DNA of 64,000 nucleotides from Harmothoe impar (Eukaryota; Annelida; Polychaeta; Phyllodocida; Polynoidae): NCBI GenBank assembly GCA_947462335.1, contig OX381717.1:42451523-42515522 (forward strand). Reading direction: 5' to 3'. Shown here one piece after another: positions 35,491 through 46,485 of the stretch (the first letter of the stretch is position 1; the number at the start of each line of letters is the position of its first letter). The translations under genes and the position numbers were made by a program. The notes beneath the pieces are model-generated. The model did no database searches. It had not been told where the DNA came from and saw only the letters and a list, made by a program, of their open reading frames with translations.

Positions 35491-35939
35491 GAACTATAGT
35501 ATCTGTTGAGTATTGGTGGCTCAGTGAGACTTTCCCAGCTGCAATAATCTCATTTTTATTGATAAATTGACGTGTCATAATACTGACCTGCATTGGTCCC
35601 TTAAGGTGTCTGGGAATCAGGCATTTCCATGGTGGGATACCAACTGCTCTCCTATACCGTCAAGACAGTTAACTGACAGTCAACTGAGCATGATAAACTA
35701 GATTCTGACTTCACTTGATCTAGTTTATCATGCCCTGTCAACTTTATATTCAAAGTGTAGGTTCCAAGGCATTGATTGTATGTGTATATGCTGTGAATGT
35801 GGCAGTATTGAATAGCATATGTTAACCCTTACTGAGACAAAACATGAATGCTGAACCCTTCAAGGGTTGCATACTACTCTAATGCATTATTCCCTTTATC
35901 ACCATGATGAGTTCATGCATCACGAACCAACCGGCACAC

Positions 35940-37860
35940 ACTGAATGAATAGTTGCATTTAAGCAAATTAAAGTTGCATAAAGTCCCTCCTTAAGTAGCT
36001 TTAACTGCAGTAATTTTCCCTAAAGATGTTTGAAGTGTGACTTTAAAAACCTTAAATTTGCCTAAAAACAAACATCCATGCAGTGACCTGAAGTAACTTT
36101 AGGAAACTTAAGCTGCTGAAAGCTCCTGAAAGAAGGTATAAATCAATCTAAATAATTGCTTAAAGTTGCTTAAATCCAAAGGTTCATGCAGTAAATCTCT
36201 GCTTGCTTCTACTTCATCGATGCCAGCATGTGTTACCATAGACGAGGGTTATTTTGCAGTGTTTATCTGCACGGCGCCAATTGTCATGGAGAATATTGAT
36301 TTAACCCAGTCTCCTCCCGTTATGAGATCCTCCATGAAATATACATACACCAGGAGGCAGGCTCAGGAGACCACTCTCCAGGGGGTGGGTCTTAAGTTAG
36401 TCTGATTTCTGATCCTTAAAATATCATTTAACTCAAAATTTGATATTACCACTAGCCAAACTTGCGTATATAGGCCGCACCCAAGTTAACTTTGACAAAA
36501 TTAATCTTATAAGTGCCAGATGGGGGTTGAATATGGTGACTTTAGTACAGTATCATACATTTTAAAGCTCACGTAGGAGCCACATCCTGACTTATGCATG
36601 CAGAATTTAGTAAAAGGTCGGATATACCCACTTTAAGTACTAGAATTCTCATATCTGGTGCCATATCCCAATAGACTTCTGCTTTGTGGGGTACGGCATC
36701 AGTACAATCTCCGGGGTGGGGGGGGGGGGGTCCAAAATGACCCTCTTTCCATGGACCTTTGTCTCTTTTCTTCTGCACCTGCCCTTTTACTTGCCTCCTC
36801 CCCCTCTCCACTCCCAACCAGAGTTAGCTGTCGTATAGACCAATACAGCAAGAACGGGTGACTTCCCAGAAAAGCTGTTGATAAAGCTTTTGAACAATTC
36901 TGAAGGTTAAAGTTCACTTATCATGACAAATACATAGATATCACCTCAAAATAGTGCATTCTAATATATGCTATTTTATTTTAAAAGACAGGAATTGTCT
37001 TATGAATCTTCTGATATGAGAATTTCGCAAAAATATCCAATACAGTCAATATTATGAGGATTCTGCTGAACCGATAACACACATCCAACTTTATTATGAA
37101 AAAGTCACCCGTTTTTGGCCCATCGGTCTATAGTATGTTGATAATCCACTAAGTACTTGCAGAGAGCTACCTGTTGCCAAATAGGGCCACTCTAGAGGTT
37201 AATCAATTGTTCCTCCATTGCCTTAATGGTGTGCTCTTCAATTATAGATGCTTGCATCTCCAACTGTTGCCAATGTCTATATATGGAGAACCTGCTGGAG
37301 AAATGTTTCCCTCTAAAAATAGTGTTCAGTGTTACATATACTGCCCTGCTATGCTAGTCATACAGGGCTGGGGATCCATACTATACAAAGCAGTATTCAA
37401 GCTTGTGTTTAGAAGTTAGACACAATGTCATGGTTGTAATGAAATCTATAGAAATAGACGTGTTTAGATGTTTAATTAAATGCTAGACATTTAAAGTCTT
37501 CATGTTTAGGTGTTTAAATGTTCAGCATGTGTTTAGAAGCGATTATCTTTAATGTTAAACACTTAAGCACTTGGATTAAGTGTGTAAATATTTATTACAA
37601 CATATTCTGCATGTGTTTAGGGTTTAAAGAGCGCCTGGAACCTCTATTGTATCAGAATGGAAGTTTGAATTTATAAGCTATATATATTAAACGCTGTTTA
37701 AGGATATTAGATGACATGAATGGAACATACGTAGTCTATAGTAATATCTAAAGCAGTTCCACATTTGAAAAAAAGCAGAGTTTCGAGTCGTTGTATCAGC
37801 AATTGTTTTCACCTGACTGCCACCTCGTGTGTAAAAGGGGAGATAATAAGCAAGGTAGGA
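35940..37860. other. Gene-free stretch
   Basis: Apart from the dispersed repeat at 36215-36390 and a GTGTTTAGATGTTTAA-rich zone at 37450-37620, nothing recognised. Confidence 0.5.
36215..36390 (+). repeat. Dispersed repeat, copy 2
   Basis: Reverse-oriented partner of 5190-5370. No promoter, start context or extension supports a gene. Confidence 0.7.
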
Positions 37861-37867
37861 TAGCCGC

Positions 37868-38154
37868 TACTCTTGTTCCCAAACCCTTCCAAAGCAACTC
37901 TCTGGTGACAGCCACTTTATGACCTTGAACTTGGATTTTGCTGTGTTTGGGCAATCCCTGCTGGTAGCTTGGAACCAGTAAACATGAACCAGAATGTATG
38001 ATGGTAAATCTGGTTCAATTTCGACTTCCTGTTCACTGGGTTGGAAGCTAACCACAGGGACTGCCTAAACACAGCAAAATCCAAGTTCAAGGTCATAGGC
38101 CCTAGTGTATGTTACCAGAGTCTTCTTTCAGCAGAATTTGGGAACGAGAGTAGA
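37868..38154. mobile_element. Long-arm hairpin MITE
   Basis: Ends TACTCTTGTTCCCAAA and TTTGGGAACGAGAGTA invert, and the arms keep pairing through TGACCTTGAACTTGGATTTT about 60 bp in. Possible target duplication ATAGC on both sides. Confidence 0.75.
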
Positions 38155-38634
38155 TAGCTCCCTCTGGCTGGAGAAAGAGACAGTAGTGTCCATGCGTTCA
38201 CTTAGTCTTTATATAAAACTAAGAGGTTGAGATAGTTTCATGTAGGAAGGAACTTACACACATGTCAGTTCTGATTGACTTCAAATTAATAACTGTTTAT
38301 TAGTTGCTGTGGGGCAAGCCAGTACAGGCTCCTTCATCAATATTCATAAGTACAGTACCAGTATAATCAGTAAGGCACACTATACAATCTGGGTTAGCTT
38401 AACCTAGAGAGGGAGGCCACCATTTACTACTACACCTGTTCTTATCCCTGCTATACCTGTTAGCTAATATTCATCCATTTATAATTAATACAATTTAATA
38501 TCCAATCATATACATAATCATAAATAAAGTCATATTACTTTTAATGACCATAACTATCACGTTATCATCATCATTATATCTCCTTTTAGAATAGACAATG
38601 CTATTCTACATTTAGTACAGACAATACATGCTAG

Positions 38635-39080
38635 ATGGAGCCATACAATCTCAGGTAAGCCTAGAGGCCTTGGGCCATGCGTGTCACATAGGTCGCAGAA
38701 AATAGTCCCACCTAAATACCTGGGCCAACCAGAGCGTTTGCTTTTCTAAGAGCAAGCTGGCCCCACCTCGACCTCTGTTCCCGAGCATCATGCTGGTACC
38801 AAAGGTTGCTGGTTAAAATAGTTCCTGTGCGCCTGGTGCTGTGGTATTAAAAGTGGAGATGGCTACCGCGTAGGAACCCCCCCCCCCCCCAAATATACAG
38901 GGGAAGTGACGTGGTCATGGCCCCTCAGATACCAGCGATGTTGCTCGGACGGGTCCAAGTTGGTGCCAGCGTGCCATACAGTCTTAGGTAAGCCTGAAGG
39001 CGTGTCGCATGGGTCACAGAAAATAGTCCCACCTAAATACCTGGGCCAACCAGAGCGTTTGTTTTTCCTCAGAGTTCTAG
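38635..39080 (+). repeat. Local direct duplication of about 115 bp
   Basis: GCAGAAAATAGTCCCACCTA with CCTGGGCCAACCAGAGCGTT occurs at about 38695-38740 and again at 39015-39060, preceded in both by CATACA and CTCAGGTAAGCCT or similar. Confidence 0.75.
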
Positions 39081-39088
39081 GCAATTAA

Positions 39089-39325
39089 AGCTGGGCCGTC
39101 AGGGAATAAGTTCAGCATTTTCTATACCTAGACTAAAATAACAGTTCCACCAGAGGGCAGCAGTGGTTGGACAGGGGACCATGAACATTGTCCAGCTTCA
39201 ACATATTCAGCCTATCTTGTGCCTGTAAGAGCTGAGCTCCAAGCTCTTAAGAGCCCTCTTGTGAATCAAAACTCACCGACATCCAAAAGTGCATTTGGCC
39301 TCACTTCAACCATGACGGTCAATCT
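39089..39325. mobile_element. T2 MITE with TTAA target duplication (copy 2)
   Basis: 237 bp, colinear with 18070-18305, bounded by TTAA at 39085-39088 and 39326-39329. Confidence 0.85.
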
Positions 39326-39329
39326 TTAA

Positions 39330-41265
39330 ACTGCCCTGGTAGAGACACTCCTGAGACTGACTATTCAACAGTGGTGCACCTCGTGTCAGTTACAGTCGGC
39401 GGTCGTGAATCACTTCCCACCATCTACACCACAAGGTCACCTGGTGGTAAAGATATAACTATAGAGGGAATATTGCCCATACACATGTATAATCCGCCCG
39501 AAAAGGTTACTTCTTACTTTCCAGTTGTATATAAGTTACCTCTTGTAATCATAAGTGAAAATAGTTACTTACTCAAATCGCGTTATATATACGATGAGGG
39601 TGTAGTCGGCACCGGCTCCCATAGGCAACAGTGCTAAAGCATGCCGTTTTCATGAGCTATTTTGAAATAGTAATCTTGCGAATTTAGAAATAATTTTACC
39701 ACTGGCTGAAAAATGTGGATCTGTAGTTAATATTAATTGAGGGTTTTTGTTTCTAAAACGATAAGGGGTTACTGTGAGAGCTGCCGATCAAAAAAATACT
39801 TTAGGTATACGCATGGCTACACGAAGGGGAGGATGTGCGGATTTCTTACTTCACTTTCAACTGTCTGTCGGAACAGCTTAACAGGGGTAATAACAGCAAT
39901 TTATACTATATGAGCGTAATATTTAGGTAGGCCTATATCCTGATGATATACTACAATATGAAAGTTGGGAACAGTAGAAATATGGGATAAAAACGGGTTC
40001 TTCTCTCACTGGGTCCTGCAATATCCGCTGAATACGCCCCAAAATGGCAAAATTGCATGATCTACTGGAGCTTCCCCACCTTTAGCTTTCACCTAGACAT
40101 AGAATAGTCCTAAAAATAAGGTCTTTATCTATCCATCCATGGTAAACTTATCCTCTTTTCCTGTGTGTAAAATTAATGACTATATATATACACACAGGGT
40201 CTAGACCTATTACCTTTATTCGAATTTAGGTAATCCAAAATTACCAAAGATGAATTTAGACCATTTCTATTTCATTGTATTTGAACCCTGTTCTTTGGAC
40301 AATAATTATGTCCTATGAGTAGCAGATCTAGAGCTAATTGTCACGCCACAAAACCCCTTATTCTACCTTCATCAATTGTATTACATAATATTACATCATA
40401 TTACGTCATAGTTATGATTTATGATTATTAATATTAATATTTATTATTATTTGTAATATGCACAATACTTCATACATATTTTCAATCCATATGTCCATCA
40501 AAGTACACCTAGACGTCAGACATACCTATTTCTCATTTAGCCAAGCCAAGCTTTCCCTCATGAATAATTAATCCATAGATCACAAGCAGACCCTTATCCC
40601 CCTATACAAAGGTAACGGTTGGCCCCCCCAGATGCCGAGGCACCGACCACTCACCTATACACAAACAAGTGAACTATATGTTGACCCCAAGGATTAACTG
40701 TCAACACACAAGCAATGCTATAATCTGTACACCCTCATCAGTACGGCACCACCGGGCCACTTGAGCTGGCTGGAGGCCACCTGGAGGTGAGCGACAAAGC
40801 TCCCACTTGTACATGCTACCTATTATGTAATCTATTACCCATAGTGCACTGGACACTGCCTTCCCCACCCGGGGTCCAGCGCATGCCATATGTTAAAGCC
40901 ATGAATATATAATTATCCAATCAAATGTCAAATGTATATTATCCAATGAAAACCACTGTTACATCTACTTCCGGTCACATGGGCACCCGCTCCACCTGCC
41001 GGGCACCTGTACTTATACCCCGGTCAGATGGAAGAGGAAATCACTTATCATCCTACTACCATCAGTAACATCTATACTGAGCCCTAGTGACTCGTACTCT
41101 GATATTAATATTATTATTAATAAAAGATACTAAGTACTACAACTGACGTCTCATCTCTCATCTTTACGCCCCTCATTGATGTGGAAGGGATTTTCCCAGC
41201 CACATAATATACCTTAGCATGGATTTGGTGTACATGTTCTAGTTTTTGCACCTATTCCAATATAT
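39330..41265. other. Gene-free stretch, nothing recognised
   Basis: No conserved frame; moderately AT-rich. Confidence 0.5.
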
Positions 41266-41269
41266 CAAG

Positions 41270-42058
41270 GGTATCACTCAAGGGTATTACCATAATTCTG
41301 TTGTTGTGTTTTGGCAGGTATCACTACAATTCAGTGGACAGTGTATTACTGTAATTCACTCCATGGTATAACTGTAATTCTGAAGGTGTAGAGAATTATA
41401 TGTTTTGTCATTTATCTAATCTGTAATAGGTGTTTATAGAGTTCATAATTGACACACATTTATATTATACACCCTGTCAATACTCCTACATAAAAAAACA
41501 TCATTGACAGTTCTATTGGACTCAGTGTGAGGGATATGGTCATCAATTATTGTGACTAGTATACCTTTAAAATTACTTACATTTTGTCTTTTATTTATTT
41601 TCAGATTTGCCTAAGTTTATATGCTAATACTGTGAGATGAGCAGTGATAATTATGAGTTCATTGTGAGGCACACTGTAACTCATCATCTCCAGCGCCCTT
41701 TCAAACTGAAACAGCTTAATTTTCATGACATCTTTCAATAAAGGGAGGGGGGGGGGCAAATGAATTTTTACCCTTATTGAGATATTCATACCATGCTACT
41801 TTAGTGAGGGCTACAATTACAATGATATGTAAGTGAGGGTCAGAATTACAGTGATACATGACCAAGTGGTTGGTGTTTTGCCCCCTGATAGTGAATGGTT
41901 CATACCAAGAGGTGGGAAAGACATGATTGTAATCATAGAAACAAATTCTGTTAATATGGAAAGTGAACATGGCATTATAAAGGCAGGAAACTAGGGAGAA
42001 ATTATATCCCAGAATTATGGTAATACCTACCAATGAATTACAGTTATACCCTATGTTA
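41270..42058. repeat. Inverted TATTACCATAATTCTG repeats
   Basis: GGTATTACCATAATTCTG near 41283 and its reverse near 42014, with several ACTGTAATTC phrases at each end. Probably one element; the LINE fragment's 3' end abuts it. Confidence 0.5.
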
Positions 42059-42282
42059 ATTGCAAACTGAATTATGTTATTTTGTATTTTGATATTTTTA
42101 TTTGGCTAAGAAATCTTTACAGAACATGGGAAGTTTTTCATCAATTAGCCAATAGGGCACCTACTGGTAGAGAAGGTGCGATATAAAAGATAAACAAGTT
42201 CAATGATCAATGTCCATGTAATACATAATTATGGAGCACACTTGCTGATAGCAGTATAAATTATAGGCGTGCACAAACACCA

Positions 42283-43292
42283 TTATAGGTCATTTTTAAT
42301 GGCCACCAGGAACTTCTTGTGGTCAGCCAAATGTTGTGTTTCGGGGTCTAGGTCATTCCAGGGGCCAAGGCCACGATACAGAGGGCTCTTTTCGTACGCA
42401 GCCTTCTTTGGTCTCATGCTTTTTAGCTGAACATGGGTGTTACCACACAGCTCGCGAGTTGGCACTACCACGTTGTTTTCATCCTTCAGGAGCTGTCTTG
42501 TGCAGATGTGACAGCAGCTGGATACGTCGTCTGATGTCCAGCCGAGACACTCTATTCCAAGTGTGCAGCCCAGTCATACACCTCTAGGGTCCCTGATTCT
42601 TTCACATATTCGGAGGGCGTCGTTCTGGAGAGTCTGCAGCTTCTGTACGGCCCATACTGGACCTCCCTCGTACGAGAAGCTGCAGTATTCCATTGCCGTT
42701 TTTATAATGTGGGTGTAGACTTCCACAGCTGTCTTCTGGTTGGAACCCGTCCTAGTCCTGCATAGTTGAGGTAGGTGAGCCATGACCATGTTGATTACCT
42801 TTTTCAGGTGTGGGGCCATGCTGAGGTGACAGTCAACAATCACAGCCTGGTAGTTGAATTGTTTGACGACTTTTAGAGTCACATTGCTCATTGTCGGGAC
42901 AGCTTTCGACAGGTCGGGGACTGAGCGGGGCGAGAAGGACCATAACACCTGGGTCTTTGTGGCATTTATGGTAAGTTTATTCTCAGCGCACCAGGTGCTC
43001 ACTCTGTCGAGGTCCGCCTGCATTAGCACCTTGGCCCTTGCTACATCACGGCACGAGACAACTAGAGCAATGTCGTCTGCATACAGGTGGTAACTGGCGT
43101 TTTGTAGTACTTTGCATACGTCATTCACATATAGGACGAAGAGGAGCGGACCAACTACGGATCCTTGTGGAACGCCGTTTGCCACTGGTTCACTGTCAGA
43201 AAGCTTGTTGTTTGCTCGTGTTTGCTGCCTCCTGTCCGCCAGGTGCGATGCCAGCCACATAAGGAAGTCATTTTGGAGGTTAAGGCCTGGCC
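42283..43292 (-). pseudogene. Non-LTR retrotransposon (LINE) reverse-transcriptase fragment, 5'-truncated and frameshifted
   Basis: Part of the RT domain of a LINE-type (jockey/CR1/RTE-like) element. Frame 43260-42574 shows the finger/palm motif GVPQGSVVGPLLFVLYVND, the catalytic YADD box (LYADDIALVVS) and CAENKLTINATKTQ, then TGA at 42576-42574. The homologous frame resumes one base away (GLHTWNRVSRLDIRRR, about 42570-42505) and after a second shift near 42500 continues to 42283 with YRGLGPWNDLDPE, the usual C-terminal LINE block. Endonuclease and ORF1 are absent. The - strand upstream side joins a TTAA-type MITE remnant near 43292. The 3' UTR may extend to about 42060. Inactive. Confidence 0.88.
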
Positions 43293-43396
43293 TATCAAGC
43301 CGTTCAAAGATGGCACCCAGTCAAAGCACCCGGTCAAAGATAGCGCCCAGTCAAAGACATTGGCATTGGCTCAATCTCATGAGACACAGCTCGGTG
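43293..43396 (-). mobile_element. Remnant of the T1 hairpin MITE beside the LINE fragment
   Basis: Matches the end of the element at 9774-10107: GCTGTGTCTCATGAG on the - strand, then the tandem phrase TTTGACTGGGTGCCATC. Homology stops at CGGCTTGATAG where LINE sequence begins, so this is a truncation or recombination junction. Confidence 0.65.
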
Positions 43397-43399
43397 GGG

Positions 43400-45975
43400 G
43401 CTATCCTGAATGGCTCTATAGTGTGAGCCACTTGCTTCTATGTATTACGCTGGCATAAATCAACTGCACAATGTGTAATTATACTGTCATAGCTCTATAT
43501 TCTGATTCGCTTGCTTCCCTGTATTTTGGTGAACCATCATCAAGAATAGAATACTATGAATTGTAATAATCATCTTGCTGTAAATGGATGTAATGGTGAA
43601 GGAAATTGTAGGGCCGATCCAAGACATTTTCATCTATTTATTTTTTTACATATTTATGGTTCACAATTCAAGACGTTGGTCAGCGAGTTCTTAGTACTTT
43701 TGAGACAAGAAGAAAAATCTGACCTACCTTCCTTAGATTTTCAGACCGTGTAACCTGAAATACACCTTTTATGTGTTTTTTTGCCTATAGAGGTATCAAC
43801 CTACTCCAGACCATGACGCAATATTTCATGAAAGCATACCAGTTGAATGACCTCATCTTTCATGTGTACATAGACGTAATAATTATGTCAGAAACTGGGC
43901 TTATTTATTTGTAACCTAACTGGTCCATGTATGTCAATCTCACATTTGTCTTATTGTTAAAATGTTCGGGGTCGAAAATCCCCACCAATGTCTTGCGGCG
44001 TGATAAGATTAGACAGTAATTTACATGACATGATATATATCCTAATTAAACGTGTTCTACACAAAGTTATTGCTACATACATACATGGATGACTATTAAG
44101 AGAGTGGTAATTTATCATCAACAAGAATAATATATATCTATAGTTTGAAGGAGAGCAGGGCTGAAAAAACCATAGGATTTCATCACGGGAGGCGCAAACT
44201 TCTTTTGGCTGCCCTCGAGGGGAAGGGGGAGGCGTAGAAAATTTCAACGCCCATGATATTGATTATTGCTTGCACTATGAAAGTAACAGACTGCACATTT
44301 CTGACATTTAGATCAAATAGGTTATACATAGTTCACAGTCAGTGGATATTAAGATGAGGTTGTGAAGCAAGGATTGTATATTGAGGCCCAACCTGTGGTT
44401 AAACTCATTAGAATTTAGTGTTGAGTTACCAAATTTATTTTTTGAAAATACAAGATTTACAATGTGGCCGTATTCAATGGGCTGGGATAAATTTTCTTTT
44501 TTTTCATTAAATGGCTTCAAATAAAGAATAAACACAAATGCCAACTACATTGATACTGTCGTGGGGGCTGGGGCATACTGCACTCAGCCTGCGGCTTCGT
44601 GGGATATGGCCCCCCCCAGCCCCCACATGTGAAATACAACAGAGACAGTATCAACGGGCATTGGCATTTGTCTATATATCTTATGGCACCCTCTAAGGTG
44701 CTCAAGTAATTGTATCATCGTAGCTGTGCCACAAGTCAAGCTGAAGTTCAAACTGTGTTTATTCCATTCTAAAACTACACGTTTTACAGACAAAAAAAAA
44801 GTCAATGGACATCGGGGATAAATATTTATAAGTATTCACAATTACACTATCAGTAATCTGGATATCAACTAGCGTTCTATAGATAAACATGAAAATAATA
44901 TAGATCTATATAAACCATCAATACAAACAATTTTGTGAATGTATAACACTGAACTCATGTATAAAAGCTATAGTAATAAAAGTCAATAAAGCAAATAATT
45001 ACAGGCACTGTAATGTAAATATGTGCTATTGCCTACTTAGTAATAATACATCAATAATATCAATAATACATTATATCAGTGGTAAATTACTATGACAACT
45101 AAATTAAAAAATAATAACAACTGATCATGACCTTTGGCTGAGAAATATAACAATACGCTGATGTTAACATTAATTTTTAAACTCTAACATAAATTTAAAA
45201 AAACATGTTAAGCATAACGTACCTAAGCTCCGTAACTTAAATTTCATTTTTTCAATGACCCCTAATATTACAGATTGAGGTTTCACTCTAGACTCAGACA
45301 TCAGAATACGGTTAGTGGGTTTTCTTTGCCTAATTCTGTTACTGTTATCGGTCAGCACTTTCAGATTTTGTCTTCTTATGATTTTGATTCCTATTTTCTT
45401 ATATGACAATATTATAAATCACACATATATATATGTATTACCCTGATATTAGAGCTCATAGTCTAATCAAATATATGGACCCATTGTATAAGACATGAAA
45501 GTATCTCATTAATGTGAGTTGATTATGTACTATAAAAATAAGATATGTTACAAATATTCTCGGAAAAAATGATCAACTGTATACTCCTCATCAGTCTCAC
45601 TCTGTAAAAATATGCCTCATAACCAAACAACCAATTAACACATAAATAGTTTGAAGAACATATTCCCAAATACAATTTAATGCCAGTGCATTATGCAAGT
45701 TTTAATCAGTTGATAAGTCCAACTGTAGTTTGGCTAATTAGCATCAAATAATTAACATATAAACGATCATGACATTACCTCTGATAGCTTGTGTACAGAG
45801 CTTATCTGACAATTGCCAACAGCTGCTAGATATGGGAAACAATATGCAGCTAAAAAATGTAAAGGGCTATGATCCCTACAATCATATTCAATACACCCTC
45901 CAGTGTTTTCAAATTCTAGTAATGAAGTATGGGTCATCGCTGCATTTTGAGTCAACCTGTGGGGCCTTTAAGAAT
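43400..45975. other. Region 3' of the CHT-like gene
   Basis: Apart from the 136-bp hairpin at 44535, nothing firm. It could hold the CHT 3' UTR and, if the GTAAGT at 45993 is used, a further C-terminal exon. A reverse-strand AATAAA lies at 44763-44758. Confidence 0.4.
44535..44670. mobile_element. 136-bp hairpin
   Basis: CAAATGCCAACTACATTGAT pairs with the right end ATCAACGGGCATTGGCATTTG, and TGGGGGCTGG with CCAGCCCCCA. Most likely a tiny MITE; a structured RNA is not excluded. Confidence 0.65.
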
Positions 45976-45978
45976 AGC

Positions 45979-46485
45979 TCACAGATGACTTACACATTGG
46001 ACATTATCGTAGGCATGAGGGTGCCGATACTCATCCTCCAGCTCCTCTCTATCTCCCACACCCTCCTTTCGTATGGCGTCTAAGATATCCCACTTCTTCG
46101 GCAGCCACCTCTGTGTTACCTCTGACACCACAATGATGGTTATCAGCCCCAATAACATAGCAAATGTCCTTATAGGAAAGCATTGGATCCCAGTGGCCTC
46201 ATCGTAGTACCAGTACTTGATCAGTGGGGTAAAGTCCAGCAGTGGTTCCCCGGCAGTGAGTCTGACAAAGTAGCTGACCACATACCCAGTAAGGGCACCA
46301 TAGGTGTTGGCCCTCTTCATGAACATGACACAGACAAACTGTGGGAAACCAACTACATAGATGAAGTCCCCGCAGAGCAGAAAGAGGCCATAGGTGGAGT
46401 TTACTTTGATTGACAGGGCGCAGGCAATGATGCCATGACACACAATAGCTATGCGCATCACCCAGAGGACCTCCGACTCACTTGC
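45979..46485 (-). CDS. SLC5A7-like: CHT-like exon h (last exon seen)
   Basis: Starts after CCTGTGTTTCAG. Codes [15 protein letters not shown], helices including [55 protein letters not shown] and a short tail ending VQCVSHL, TGA at 45981-45979. A perfect donor-like GTAAGT starts at 45993, four codons before the stop and in phase 0, so some transcripts may splice onward to an unseen C-terminal exon. Human CHT1 has a longer tail with trafficking signals. Confidence 0.9.
   Translation of the reverse strand, partial: ASESEVLWVMRIAIVCHGIIACALSIKVNSTYGLFLLCGDFIYVVGFPQFVCVMFMKRANTYGALTGYVVSYFVRLTAGEPLLDFTPLIKYWYYDEATGIQCFPIRTFAMLLGLITIIVVSEVTQRWLPKKWDILDAIRKEGVGDREELEDEYRHPHAYDNVQCVSHL

Noticed and set aside
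42854..43458. Forward-strand frames across the RT region
   Set aside because: Antisense shadows of the reverse transcriptase fragment.
45170..45409. Reverse-strand 79-residue frame (with RVKPQSVIL) as the CHT C-terminal exon
   Set aside because: The faint likeness to the human tail is too short, and no acceptor in the frame gives phase 0 for the candidate donor at 45993.
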